Shown here piece by piece: positions 1 through 7,943 of a stretch of 64,000 nucleotides of DNA. The notes under the pieces are model-generated. The model was not told the origin of the DNA. It made no database searches and saw only the letters and a program-made list of their open reading frames with translations. Origin of the DNA: Bacillota bacterium (lineage in GTDB: Bacteria > Bacillota > Clostridia > Acetivibrionales > JANLFN01); NCBI GenBank assembly GCA_023421675.1, contig JAEZTC010000007.1, positions 54,208 through 118,207 of the forward strand. The letters are read 5' to 3'. The first letter of the stretch is position 1. The number at the start of each line of letters is the position of its first letter. Both the position numbers and the translations under genes were made by a program.

Positions 1-1139
1 TTGGCACTGGCTCCAATTATAGTACCATTTCCTCCAAGGCATGCACCTAGTGACAATGCCCACCACAAAGGAATTATATTCATGTTTGAAAGGGCTCCAA
101 GCTTTTGAATAAGCGGAATCATTGTTGTTACAAATGGTATGTTGTCAATAAAAGCGGAAGCAATAGCAGAGAGCCATAAAATTGATATGGCAGCAAGTAC
201 AACGTCTCCCTGAGTTATTTCCAGAGTTTTTTCTGCTAGAAGTTCAATAACACCTGTTGCTTTAATACCGCCTACCAGAATAAAAAGGCCAATGAAGAAG
301 AATATTGTCTTCCATTCTACTTCATGGAATATTTTTTCAGGTTTTATACCCGATATTAATAGAAGCAAAACTGCCCCACTCATTGCTATGGTTGCAGATT
401 CATAATGAAAGACCCCATGAAGAAGAAATCCTGTTACAACCAGTGCAAGTATAACTACACTTTTTATTAAAAGAACCTTATCCTTTAGGAATTTGCTTTC
501 ATCAATAGCCAACAGGGCCTGCTTAACATCATCAGGTGTTTTTAGTTTTTTCTTGTACATTAATGCAAATATAAAAGTAGTCAGGAACAGCAGCGGAATT
601 ACTATTACAGCAGTATTTTTTATAAAATCCATAAAACTGAAACCTACAGCACTGCCTATCAGAATATTCGGCGGGTCACCTATAAGAGTCGCCGCCCCTC
701 CTGTATTGGACGCAAAAACCTCAGCGATTATAAAGGGCACCGGATTAAGTTTCAAGTCCCTGGCAATACCTAAAGTTACAGGGAGAATAAGAAGAATCGT
801 TGTTACATTGTCCAGCAGTGCAGATAAAATACCGGTAACTATCGATAAATATATAATGATTTTTATAGGCTCTGCCTTTGCAAACTTTACCATCTTTACC
901 GCAAGGTATTCAAATATTCCGCTTCTTTTTGTAACCATAACAATTATCATCATACCAATAAGTAAACCAATGGTATTGAAATCAACTTCTTCAAAGGCCT
1001 CTTTCTGGTTAAGAAAGTTGAAAAAGATCATTAACGCAGCTCCGGACAAAGCTACAACCGCCCTATCGAATTTGTCCCATACAATCATAATATATGTTAG
1101 AACAAAAATTACAACAGATACTGTCATTTCAAAATTCAA
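1..1139 (-). CDS. SLC13/ArsB-type ion permease, 3' end cut by window edge
   Basis: Reverse-strand reading frame entering the left edge, so the C-terminus is missing; about 379 codons are visible. The protein is almost entirely hydrophobic, with at least nine membrane segments. It carries the internally repeated signature of the ion transporter superfamily: an SALLDNVTTILLILP stretch and a later ASAFIDNIPFVTTMIP stretch, plus ASNTGGAATLIGDPPNI and GACLGGNGTIIGASA, which are the two ArsB/NhaD/OCA2-like half-sites. The substrate (arsenite, Na+/H+ or a dicarboxylate) cannot be told from this. The chosen start is TTG at 1139, five bases after GGGGGTGAT; an in-frame ATG lies four codons further in. 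The gene sits behind a long leader with its own promoter and terminator (separate entries). Confidence 0.85.
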   Translation of the reverse strand, partial: MNFEMTVSVVIFVLTYIMIVWDKFDRAVVALSGAALMIFFNFLNQKEAFEEVDFNTIGLLIGMMIIVMVTKRSGIFEYLAVKMVKFAKAEPIKIIIYLSIVTGILSALLDNVTTILLILPVTLGIARDLKLNPVPFIIAEVFASNTGGAATLIGDPPNILIGSAVGFSFMDFIKNTAVIVIPLLFLTTFIFALMYKKKLKTPDDVKQALLAIDESKFLKDKVLLIKSVVILALVVTGFLLHGVFHYESATIAMSGAVLLLLISGIKPEKIFHEVEWKTIFFFIGLFILVGGIKATGVIELLAEKTLEITQGDVVLAAISILWLSAIASAFIDNIPFVTTMIPLIQKLGALSNMNIIPLWWALSLGACLGGNGTIIGASA

Positions 1140-1346
1140 AAGTATCACCCCCGTTATTATTTTTTCAGTAACCAGGATACCAATTAAGTCATAGAAGTCA
1201 GTAATCATATTATGAGCAGAACTGATATAAATATTTTAAAGGCAAAATAAAAAGGGCAGGTACACTCATATATGAGTTTCCCACCCCAGAAACCTAATTT
1301 CTTGAAAGCAAAATAAATTCGCCCAACCGGTATAACATATTAATAT
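1140..1346 (-). promoter_or_regulatory. Structured 5' leader with candidate terminator/antiterminator
   Basis: The leader holds a rho-independent terminator on the minus strand (1241-1287): GGGTGGG pairs with CCTGCCC around an inner ACTCA/TGAGT hairpin and is followed by TTTTTATTTT. A competing hairpin, GTTTC (1289-1293) with GAAAC (1276-1280), places the GGGTGGG arm in its loop, so the two folds exclude each other. This is the architecture of a transcription attenuator or riboswitch. I do not recognise a known aptamer class. Alternatively the hairpin may simply terminate the upstream gene. Confidence 0.5.
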
Positions 1347-1352
1347 AAGTAG

Positions 1353-1381
1353 ATTATAGCATGATAATCAAAGAAAATCAA
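1353..1381 (-). promoter_or_regulatory. Sigma-A-type promoter for the permease leader
   Basis: On the minus strand TTGATT (1376-1381) is followed after exactly 17 bases by TATAAT (1353-1358). Predicted transcription start is near 1346, about 207 bases before the TTG start of the permease. The promoter lies between the permease and the upstream P-loop gene, so the permease is probably not simply read through from that gene. Confidence 0.7.
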
Positions 1382-1452
1382 TAATAACTTAACATACACA
1401 GCCATACTGGCCTAAATTGGCCTCAAAGCGCTTAATATTGGCTTTTTAGTTC

Positions 1453-2295
1453 CTAATTCTTTTTTCCTTCTACAACAAGGCTCTTTGCGACCAGGTTCAT
1501 AGATTTGATGTTGAGTGCAGTCAGCCTTTCAACCTCGTCCCTTACCTGCTGCTGGATGCTGTGAAGCAATGGCTTTATTACATATCCGTATACCAGCACA
1601 AGATCCATTTCTATATAAATACCTTCAGGATGATTTTCAGCCCTGAACCTTGATATTCTGCTTACACCTTCAATATTAGACGTAACGTATTCTATTATTT
1701 GATAAACAGTGTAGTCTGATATGGTATATCTTCCAAGATAACTAAAGGTAGGCCTTACAACGGATTTTTCCCCTACAAGCTGATAGCTGCCCTTACCTTT
1801 ACGTTTGAATATCTGAAGAGGGTCAAGGAAATATCCTGAAAAGTCTTTCTTTATCTCAAAGGTAGGGACAGGAATAACGTGCTTGCCCTGTTCTCTTCGT
1901 GTCATTAGTGCCTGGTTTATTTCATACTCGCTTGCAACCTCATGGATATAGACCTTTTCATCTATGCCCGGCAGACCTATTCTTTGAGCAATAGTTTCAA
2001 CCATTCCATCGGAAGTTCCAAGTATGAGTATTCCTTCAGGCTTGTATATTTCAATTGCTCTTTTCACTTCATTTGCATGATCCGTATCAGTAAAAATAGC
2101 ACGTTTTATTGAACCGATCTTTGTGCTTTCTCTTTTGGCAGAAGAGCCGGCAATAATTTGATTCCCTCGTATAAGAAGGCCGTCATCTATTAAAAATTCT
2201 ATTCCGCGCTCCCTGGCTACCCAGGTAGACCTGTGACTTTTACCTGTTCCGCTGGGCCCGATAAATCCGACCGCTTTCAAATTCAATTCCTCCAA
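1453..2295 (-). CDS. P-loop NTPase with C-terminal Asp23/Gls24-like domain
   Basis: A 280-residue soluble protein. The N-terminus has a Walker A loop GPSGTGKS (about residues 13-20) followed by SHRSTWVARERG, as in small nucleotide kinases. The segment FLIDDGLLIRGNQIIAGSSAKRE resembles the acceptor region of such kinases. The last 90 residues (TFSYLGRYTISDYTVYQIIEYVTSNIEGV, then IYIEMDLVLVYGYVIKPLLHSIQQQVRDEVERLT) match the Asp23 alkaline-shock fold in pattern. The combination suggests a nucleotide-binding protein tethered to an Asp23-type envelope-stress partner; the biochemical role is unknown. Start ATG is preceded by GGAGGAATT. Domain calls rest on pattern recognition only. Confidence 0.8.
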   Translation of the reverse strand: MEELNLKAVGFIGPSGTGKSHRSTWVARERGIEFLIDDGLLIRGNQIIAGSSAKRESTKIGSIKRAIFTDTDHANEVKRAIEIYKPEGILILGTSDGMVETIAQRIGLPGIDEKVYIHEVASEYEINQALMTRREQGKHVIPVPTFEIKKDFSGYFLDPLQIFKRKGKGSYQLVGEKSVVRPTFSYLGRYTISDYTVYQIIEYVTSNIEGVSRISRFRAENHPEGIYIEMDLVLVYGYVIKPLLHSIQQQVRDEVERLTALNIKSMNLVAKSLVVEGKKN

Positions 2296-2813
2296 TAAAA
2301 CTAAGGTATGTAAATAAGTATTTTATAATTTTATCATAATTAATATGGATAAGTATACTATATATGTTGCATTAGGTTTTGTATGGCAACATATAAACCT
2401 TAATTTTTAAGATGAAATAATTTCATAACTTTTGCCGTTTGTATCCGGCTTTTGGGATACAAACCGATGTTAAAAATTACTTCATATTATATTTATAATG
2501 ATTGCCTTATGGAGCAAATGATAACCCAAGAATAATAGTGAAAAAGGTTTAGAAAAAGGGAAAAAGAGAGTTAATGACTCTCTTTTCTTCCCCCGGATAA
2601 TTAGTCTTTAGTTTTTTGGCCTTTTTTGTCTTTTGCAATTTAGTTGTTTTTATCTTATGTAAAAAACTTTATATCACCTATCCAACATTATGTAGTGAGA
2701 TAGATTTTTTATACACTATGTTGTGTTACACGATATATTTTATCATCTGTTATGTAGATGTCAATATATAATTACAAAAAAAATTGTAGTAATATAGTAC
2801 TATTTATATTTTC
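2296..2813. other. Intergenic region with two hairpins, no supported gene
   Basis: About 520 AT-rich bases separate the P-loop gene from ytxC. Two inverted repeats stand out. The first, at 2434-2466, has TTTGTATCC and GGATACAAA arms around a GC-rich loop and no T-tract. The second, at 2563-2585, has AAAGAGAGT and ACTCTCTTT arms with T-runs on both strands, so it could terminate in either direction. No ORF with a ribosome binding site was found. Confidence 0.5.
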
Positions 2814-2852
2814 AAAGAAAAAAATAAGAAGTAGGTCTATTTACCTACTTCT
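2814..2852 (-). terminator. Rho-independent terminator of ytxC-like gene
   Basis: AGAAGTAGGT (2827-2836) pairs with ACCTACTTCT (2843-2852), a perfect 10-bp stem. On the minus strand it is followed by TTATTTTTTT. The stem overlaps the TAG stop of the upstream gene. Confidence 0.9.
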
Positions 2853-3768
2853 CAGTTTCACTCTTTACCAACCTTACAGAGCACAAATCACAACCCGAAC
2901 AAATCAGAACTCTCCCTGAAAAAACATTCTTGATTGTTTCAAGGAGTTCCTTGTTTCTGAACTGATCAGTGCTGTGTATCATAATCCTTCTGGGAGCAAG
3001 CGTTATAAGAGAACTGACGAGCAAATCATCACAATTTATTTCACCTTCGTTTATTTCTGTCATAAAGTCCTGAACGCATTCGTTGGTAATTTCCTTACCG
3101 GTCCCATCAAGAAGCATATATTTTCCGTCAAACGACACCACTATATGAACAATGTCAAACTTAGGGTCCTGAATATCAACGAAATATCTTAAGAGTCTTA
3201 TGAACTCCTTATATTCTCTCTCCATAAGAAAATCATCTACTGCTTTGTCTACTATTTCCTCAAGATCTTTAACATAATCCTTAAGCCTGAAATTGACGAA
3301 TCCGTCAAGAATTATATTATTGGAGCTGTCAAAGTAATCCAGGAGTTTTCTAACTATTATATTCCGGCGCCTGATCTGAAATATGCTGTTCAGTATATTT
3401 TTATCATCGTTTCTTATAATTTTTAAGGCAATATTCAATATTTCCTGCTTCTCTGCTGAATTAAAATAGCAATAATTGCTGTTAATAACCCTGACAATAA
3501 GTTTTTCTTCATATTTCCTCAGTATAAAATCAGCCAATGCATTAGCAACATGTACTGTAAGAAGACTATATGGCTGATATGTCTTATCATTAGAGGTTTT
3601 GTCTTCATTAACACTGCAGATAATGGAAGTCGAACCTTCGGAATTAACTTCATTGACAGAATAATTCACTTTTTTAGTTTCCAGTTGTTGTAATTCGTGG
3701 TTTATTTGCTGTAAAATATCATCAGCACACTCGTTAACTCCTATAGAGAGATACTGCATCAACTTCAC
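2845..3768 (-). CDS. ytxC: YtxC-like sporulation protein
   Basis: A 307-residue soluble protein. Central sequence NIILDGFVNFRLKDYVKDLEEIVDKAVDDFLMEREYKEFIRLLRYFVDIQ is the hallmark of the YtxC-like family (called putative sporulation protein in Bacillus and Clostridia); function is not established. The C-terminal part GRVLICSGCDLCSVRLV has two close cysteines (SGCDLC), which might bind a metal or form a disulfide. It is a single-gene unit: its own terminator overlaps the stop, and the upstream side is a 450-base non-coding gap. Start ATG follows AAGGGATGTGAAG. Confidence 0.8.
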   Translation of the reverse strand: MKLMQYLSIGVNECADDILQQINHELQQLETKKVNYSVNEVNSEGSTSIICSVNEDKTSNDKTYQPYSLLTVHVANALADFILRKYEEKLIVRVINSNYCYFNSAEKQEILNIALKIIRNDDKNILNSIFQIRRRNIIVRKLLDYFDSSNNIILDGFVNFRLKDYVKDLEEIVDKAVDDFLMEREYKEFIRLLRYFVDIQDPKFDIVHIVVSFDGKYMLLDGTGKEITNECVQDFMTEINEGEINCDDLLVSSLITLAPRRIMIHSTDQFRNKELLETIKNVFSGRVLICSGCDLCSVRLVKSETEK

Positions 3769-4218
3769 ATCCCTTCAAAAGTAGTATATGTCTTCGCTAA
3801 ATGTTGTATGCAGCAATTGACCTACGCAATATTTGCCACAAAAACTGTAGTGCAGCAATTAACAGCATCGGAAGCGCAATACCAATTTTTTCACTCATAT
3901 TCGACGGTAAAAAACCGCTACTGCCTTATTTTGCAGCATTTGAACGTTCGTTTTCTATATATATTATATGTAATTACAATTAGTAAGTTACAAAAAAGAG
4001 AACATTATATAATGTAATTAAAGCCACTATTTGCTATGTTCGGAAGGCTTGTTTAGGGCATTTTTCATGTTGAATTTTTAATCTTCACGAATGGATTTTG
4101 GAAACTTTAAAACACAGGTAGAAAGAGCTTAATGCCTTGAAAAAACAAGATTTGCGAGATGTACCTCTAAAAAGAAAAATTCAAATCAGGCTGTTACTAT
4201 TTAAACAAAGCTTAGATT
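3769..4218. other. Intergenic region, nothing clearly functional seen
   Basis: About 450 AT-rich bases upstream of ytxC and downstream of the 4219-4974 gene. A 33-codon minus-strand ORF (about 3800-3901) encodes a hydrophobic peptide beginning MSEKIGIALPMLLIAALQFL but has no ribosome binding site, so it is not called. No clear terminator or promoter was recognised. Confidence 0.4.
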
Positions 4219-4974
4219 TCATTTCGTCAGAATGGGAATAATTGATCCTATATCTATAACGGCACCTTGTGTAAGAGAAATTGGCGTAACTCCCCTTTTA
4301 TCGAGAAATTCTGTTATTTGTTTGCAGCATTTGAGGTTCTCAAGCTTTCCGTTCAGGGCCCAAAGCTTATGTCCTATAAGACCTGTTGCTCCCCCAATAA
4401 ACCCTCTGTCCAACCCCGGAAGCTCAATATTTTCATCGTGATCTATTAATAATACATCTAGGCCTTTTTCTTCAGCCTTTTGAGCTATACCCTTATCTGC
4501 AGTAATTATACTTCTTTCATCAACAATAGAAACTGAACATTTTGAATAACCCTGATTAACATTTATCAATTTAAGACCTTTTTGTTCAAAGGCATCTAAA
4601 AGTACAGAATCAGTATATTTTAAACTGTGTATTACAAAATCACCTATTCTTGCAGCATTATAAGAAATATCCGACGGATAAACTGATTTCAAAACGGTAT
4701 GACCTTTAATTAAATCAAACCCCAAACCTAAAAGTTCTTCAAGTATTGACGGATCAATATCAGGTGCATACACGGCAAAATTCCCTCCGACATGGTTAAA
4801 TACTATATCCGGGTGGTATGCTATTGCACCATATAAAGAAATATGTCTGCTTGTCTTAATAACTCTTATTCCCAGCTTGTTAAGGTTTTTTTGCGCTTCG
4901 GCAGAAATACGGCCGTCAGCTAAAACATGAGTTACTTCCCTATTTGGAATGTTTGGAATATCAATATAATTCAT
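4219..4974 (-). CDS. Uncharacterised protein, possible DUF6873/GME-fold family
   Basis: A 251-residue soluble protein without signal peptide. Motifs such as HVLADGRIS, HPDIVFNHVGGNFAVYAP, NVNQGYSKCSVSIVDERSIITADKGI and LPGLDRGFIGGATGLIGHKLWALNGKLENL recall a clostridial family I associate with the guanidino-group-modifying (GME) fold, the arginine-deiminase-like superfamily. The conserved Cys in GYSKCSV and the HD in LLIDHDENI are possible functional residues. The family assignment is from memory and uncertain; no substrate can be proposed. It stands alone, with intergenic gaps on both sides. Confidence 0.7.
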   Translation of the reverse strand: MNYIDIPNIPNREVTHVLADGRISAEAQKNLNKLGIRVIKTSRHISLYGAIAYHPDIVFNHVGGNFAVYAPDIDPSILEELLGLGFDLIKGHTVLKSVYPSDISYNAARIGDFVIHSLKYTDSVLLDAFEQKGLKLINVNQGYSKCSVSIVDERSIITADKGIAQKAEEKGLDVLLIDHDENIELPGLDRGFIGGATGLIGHKLWALNGKLENLKCCKQITEFLDKRGVTPISLTQGAVIDIGSIIPILTK

Positions 4975-5185
4975 ACGACACCTTTGTTAATTTAATTAAC
5001 GTAATCATGGTAACAACCTTAATAATCTCTTCATATTATACTATAGATTTGCAGATAGTCTTATAAAAGTTGCTCTTTGATTATTTCAAACTTACATAAA
5101 ACAAAAAACCAAAGTATATATGGTTTCAATTAAAATTATTAAATCATATATAACATAATTATTATCTTACATAAATAATATAATA

Positions 5186-5260
5186 TCAGGACTAACTGTC
5201 GGTTGCCGCGGGAATCGGCGGTTATTTAAATAAACCGCGCCTGTTTTTGCAGGCGCGGCT
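5186..5260. other. GC-rich array of alternating complementary arms
   Basis: In an AT-rich gap, four arms alternate: CCGC (5206-5209), GCGGTT (5218-5223), AAACCGC (5232-5238) and GGCGCGG (5252-5258). The strongest hairpin is CCGCGCCTG (5235-5243) with CAGGCGCGG (5250-5258), nine perfect pairs. It shares its 5' arm with an alternative hairpin that uses 5218-5223. No T-tract follows on either strand, so this is not a typical terminator. It lies upstream of both the minus gene ending at 4219 and the plus gene at 5399. Function unknown. Confidence 0.45.
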
Positions 5261-5398
5261 ATCAATTATCCCATTTCTTTATAAACATTCCTTAAAGTAT
5301 TTTTTATAAAATTGAAATATATTACTGCTTAGTTTTAAGGTTTTTGCGTATAATACAAATAATGTCCAATAACGCAATCATTCATGGGAGGATAACGT

Positions 5399-5557
5399 AT
5401 GACAATGATTAACTGCTCATCAAAATGCATTCACCAGAAGGATGGAACGTGTACATTGGAAAACACCTCAATTAATACAGTATCGTTAGTATCGGACTGT
5501 ATATTCTTTCAGGAAAAAATCCCAGCTATCCAGCCTCTTGAAGAAGAACAGCATTAA
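5399..5557 (+). CDS. Small Cys-rich protein (52 aa)
   Basis: ATG at 5399 follows GGGAGGATAACGT, an excellent ribosome binding site, and runs 52 codons to TAA. The peptide has four cysteines at residues 6, 10, 18 and 34 in the arrangement CxxxC-x7-C-x15-C, with the core HQKDGTCTLEN. Short clostridial proteins with this C...C...DGxCxL...C layout are common; the spacing suggests a small metal site, but none has a proven function that I know. TATAAT at 5349-5354 is a possible -10 box. It is convergent with the PC4-like gene, stops ten bases apart. Confidence 0.75.
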   Translation: MTMINCSSKCIHQKDGTCTLENTSINTVSLVSDCIFFQEKIPAIQPLEEEQH

Positions 5558-5567
5558 ATTTTTTACT

Positions 5568-5792
5568 TTATTCTATATTACCGATAATATCCTTAAGTTC
5601 ATCCAAATGCTCTGCAGGTATTGCAACGCCCTTTTGACTGGGTTTAAAGTCATCACTTGTACCATCAGACCAGAAAACCCGAATATCTATATATTCTTTT
5701 CCCTTTTTCTCAACTTTTTTTATCTGGATTTCTTCGCGGTTATTTTTTTCAATTTTGCCAAGCAACTCTTCCTTATCCCAAAAATCTGCCAT
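5568..5792 (-). CDS. PC4/YdbC-type ssDNA-binding transcriptional coactivator
   Basis: A 74-residue protein. The core IQIKKVEKKGKEYIDIRVFWSDGTSDDFKPSQKGVAIPAEHLDELKDII follows the PC4 fold: beta strands with basic residues, then an amphipathic helix. Members bind single-stranded DNA and are often annotated YdbC. Start ATG at 5792 is preceded by GGGAGG at optimal distance; a longer reading from TTG four codons upstream would place that Shine-Dalgarno inside the gene. The N-terminal part (MADFWDKEELLGKIEKNNREE) is highly charged and probably flexible. Confidence 0.85.
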   Translation of the reverse strand: MADFWDKEELLGKIEKNNREEIQIKKVEKKGKEYIDIRVFWSDGTSDDFKPSQKGVAIPAEHLDELKDIIGNIE

Positions 5793-5980
5793 ATTGCCTC
5801 CCAATAAGTAAGTTTATAATATATCATACCACTGCAAAAATTATAATTACAGTATATCCAAAAACATTTTCTAGTATTAAATGAATTTTTATAGCAAATT
5901 GAGAAGTTATTCATCAGTGTATTTTTAATATATATGCGGTAATAATAATTTTAAAATGAAAGTAAAAAGGAGTTGTTGAT

Positions 5981-6199
5981 ATGAGAAGGCCTTTTGATAA
6001 TATAGCATTGGTAATTGTAATAATTGGTGCGTTGAACTGGCTGCTTATCGGACTTTTCCAGTATGACCTTGTAGCTACCATATTTGGAGGTTCAACAAGA
6101 TTCCTCAGCAGAGCTATTTATACAATAGTAGGTCTGGCAGGGTTATATTCAATAAGCCTCCTGTTCAGGGAGCATGAGCCTGCAGAAAACAGAGCTTAA
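5981..6199 (+). CDS. DUF378 family small membrane protein (YuzA-like)
   Basis: A 72-residue protein with two membrane segments: IALVIVIIGALNWLLIGLF (about residues 8-26) and AIYTIVGLAGLYSISLLF (about 45-62), separated by QYDLVATIFGGSTRFLSR. GALNWLLIGLFQYDLVA is the DUF378 signature, and the length is typical. Function is unknown. RBS AAAGGAGTTGTTGAT precedes ATG. A strong bidirectional terminator follows the stop, so this is a single-gene transcript. Confidence 0.9.
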   Translation: MRRPFDNIALVIVIIGALNWLLIGLFQYDLVATIFGGSTRFLSRAIYTIVGLAGLYSISLLFREHEPAENRA

Positions 6200-6204
6200 A
6201 GTTT

Positions 6205-6250
6205 AATTGCCAAGGGGACGGTTCTTTCAGAGCCGTCCCCTTATATTTTA
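6205..6250. terminator. Bidirectional terminator between convergent genes
   Basis: AAGGGGACGGTTCT pairs with AGAGCCGTCCCCTT (6212-6242) around a 3-base loop. An A/T-rich tail lies on both sides. It serves the DUF378 gene on plus and the lipoprotein gene on minus. Confidence 0.85.
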
Positions 6251-6667
6251 TTCAATTATGAACTCCTCCATAAGTTTAAACAAGGAGTCTTTCTTTACAC
6301 AACTAGGTATTTCATCTTCAAATGTCAGCATATTATTATTAATTCTAAATACATAACTCTGACTGCCATCGGCAGAGTTTAAAATCAGCTTATTATCAGC
6401 AATTTTATAAGTACCTTCGACAGTTGTGCTTGTTCCTATTTCAAATTTAAATTTATTACCGTCTTCCAATGTAAGAATCGGCAAAAAAGAGGAGGTTACA
6501 TTGTAAGGCTCTCCAAAATATTTTCCTGTCTTGATTGTTTCCATTACGGTTGTTTTTTCCGTGGTTGTAGTTGCTGTGGTCTGAGCACTTAAATCACTTT
6601 GCTTGCTGCTGCAGCCTGTGAGCAATAGAAACGCTGATAAAATTAATACAAATATTTGCTTTTTCAT
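6248..6667 (-). CDS. Small lipoprotein of unknown function
   Basis: A 139-residue protein starting MKKQIFVLILSAFLLLTGC, a signal peptide with lipobox LTGC (Cys19). A Ser/Thr-rich linker rich in TTATTTTEKTT follows. The rest (about residues 45-139) looks like a small beta-rich domain: FKFEIGTSTTVEGTYKIADNKLILNS. The pattern GTYKIADNKLILNSADGSQSYVFRINNNMLTF resembles lipocalin-like or DUF5640-type repeats in clostridial lipoproteins, but I cannot assign it. It probably sits on the outer face of the membrane. Confidence 0.75.
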   Translation of the reverse strand: MKKQIFVLILSAFLLLTGCSSKQSDLSAQTTATTTTEKTTVMETIKTGKYFGEPYNVTSSFLPILTLEDGNKFKFEIGTSTTVEGTYKIADNKLILNSADGSQSYVFRINNNMLTFEDEIPSCVKKDSLFKLMEEFIIE

Positions 6668-6714
6668 TTTTCACCCTCATTGTAAATCTCTAACATTGAT
6701 ATATTATTAACTCT

Positions 6715-6754
6715 AAAAACCAAAAACACCTTCCTGTATTAATACAAGAAGGTG
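6715..6754 (-). terminator. Terminator of yebC
   Basis: CACCTTC and GAAGGTG arms, extended by TGTAT/ATACA (6727-6754), are followed on the minus strand by TTTTTGGTTTTTAG. It lies just past the yebC stop. Confidence 0.85.
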
Positions 6755-6767
6755 CATTATAATCATT

Positions 6768-7496
6768 TTACTCCTGTTCCCAGTTGTGGTAAACGTTCTG
6801 GACATCATCGAGGTCCTCGAGGTTATCAATCAGCTTATCCATGAATTCAATCTGTTTTGGATCTTCCAGTTTAGTTGTTGTTGATGGAACAGCCTCGATT
6901 TCAGCCTCTGCAAACTCATATCCCTTGGTTTCAAGCGCTTCTCTTACCTTTGAGAAGTCTTCGGGAGCTGTTGTTATTTCAAAATAATCCTCATTGGCAT
7001 TAAAGTCTTCAGCTCCTGCATCAAGAGCTTCCATCATCAATGTATCTTCTTCAATTTTACCATTCTGCTCTATAAGGATAATTCCCTTTTTGTTGAACAT
7101 GAAGCCTACGCAGCCTGTTTGTCCAAGGTTTCCGCCGAATTTATCAAAGTAATGCCTCAAATCTCCTGCAGTCCTGTTCCTGTTGTCGGTCATTGTCTCA
7201 ACTATGACTGCAACTCCGCCCGGGCCGTAACCTTCATACTGGATTTCTTCATAATTTGTTGCGTCCCCGTCACCTGCAGCTTTTTTAATACTTCTAATAA
7301 TATTGTCATTGGGCATATTTGCAGCTTTAGCTTTGGCAATTGCATCCTTAAGTTTTGAATTTGCTTCTGGATCGGGACCCCCCTGTTTTACTATAACTGC
7401 TATTTCTCTTCCCAATTTTGTAAAGATCTTGCCCTTCTTGGCATCTGACTTTTCCTTTTTATTTTTAATGTTTGCCCATTTTGAATGGCCTGACAT
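6768..7496 (-). CDS. yebC: YebC/PmpR family regulator (TACO1 homologue)
   Basis: A 242-residue protein beginning MSGHSKWANIKNKKEKSDAKKGKIFTKLGREI, the invariant family N-terminus. It continues with GGPDPEANSKLKDAIAKAKAANMPNDNIIRSIKKAAG and YEGYGPGGVAVIVETMTDNRNRTAGDLRHYFDKFGGNLG. Full family length. Members were described as DNA-binding regulators and, more recently, as ribosome-associated factors that help translation of proline-rich stretches. It ends at a strong terminator and has a 420-base upstream gap. RBS AAGGAGGCTTACC lies just before ATG. Confidence 0.97.
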   Translation of the reverse strand: MSGHSKWANIKNKKEKSDAKKGKIFTKLGREIAVIVKQGGPDPEANSKLKDAIAKAKAANMPNDNIIRSIKKAAGDGDATNYEEIQYEGYGPGGVAVIVETMTDNRNRTAGDLRHYFDKFGGNLGQTGCVGFMFNKKGIILIEQNGKIEEDTLMMEALDAGAEDFNANEDYFEITTAPEDFSKVREALETKGYEFAEAEIEAVPSTTTKLEDPKQIEFMDKLIDNLEDLDDVQNVYHNWEQE

Positions 7497-7943
7497 GGTA
7501 AGCCTCCTTTAATTATAAAAAATATATCCATATATAAGTCTATATAATTATAATATTAAAACAAAAATAAATAAAGATATATAAGTTGAATTAAAAATTT
7601 AATATGCATTATGTCCTTAATGCGCCATAATGGTATGATATATGATTTTAATTCAAATTATTACATCTGTAATAGGATAAAGTAAATTCTGGTTTTATAC
7701 GCATATGCTTTTAGAAATGCAAATGATGTATAAGAAATTTACTTAATTTTATATATAAATTTTCTTACTTATCAGGACTTTTTTAAAATATCATAGTGCA
7801 ATAATATTTTTTCTAGGATTATTTTACTATATTCTGGCATTTATATTTACTTTTTACCTTTCAAGTAATAAAATATTATCAGTATTTAAGAACGTAACTA
7901 TATTTTAATATTATATTTTTTGAAAAAGAGGGTGTATATACCA
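7497..7943. other. Divergent intergenic region between yebC and histidine kinase
   Basis: About 430 very AT-rich bases. On the minus strand a TATAAT box with a weak -35 about 17 bases upstream (around 7540-7570) could drive yebC. No ORF, strong hairpin or repeat was identified. Confidence 0.4.

Noticed and set aside
493..1194. 233-codon plus-strand ORF
   Set aside because: Antisense shadow of the permease, which has the better composition, membrane pattern and family motifs.
2540..2660. Lys-rich 30-codon minus-strand ORF (contains KTKKAKKLKTNYPGEEKR)
   Set aside because: Only a TTG start, no ribosome binding site, and its end is inside the hairpin at 2563-2585; probably chance.
3800..3901. 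33-codon minus-strand ORF with a hydrophobic peptide
   Set aside because: No Shine-Dalgarno before its ATG and no other support.
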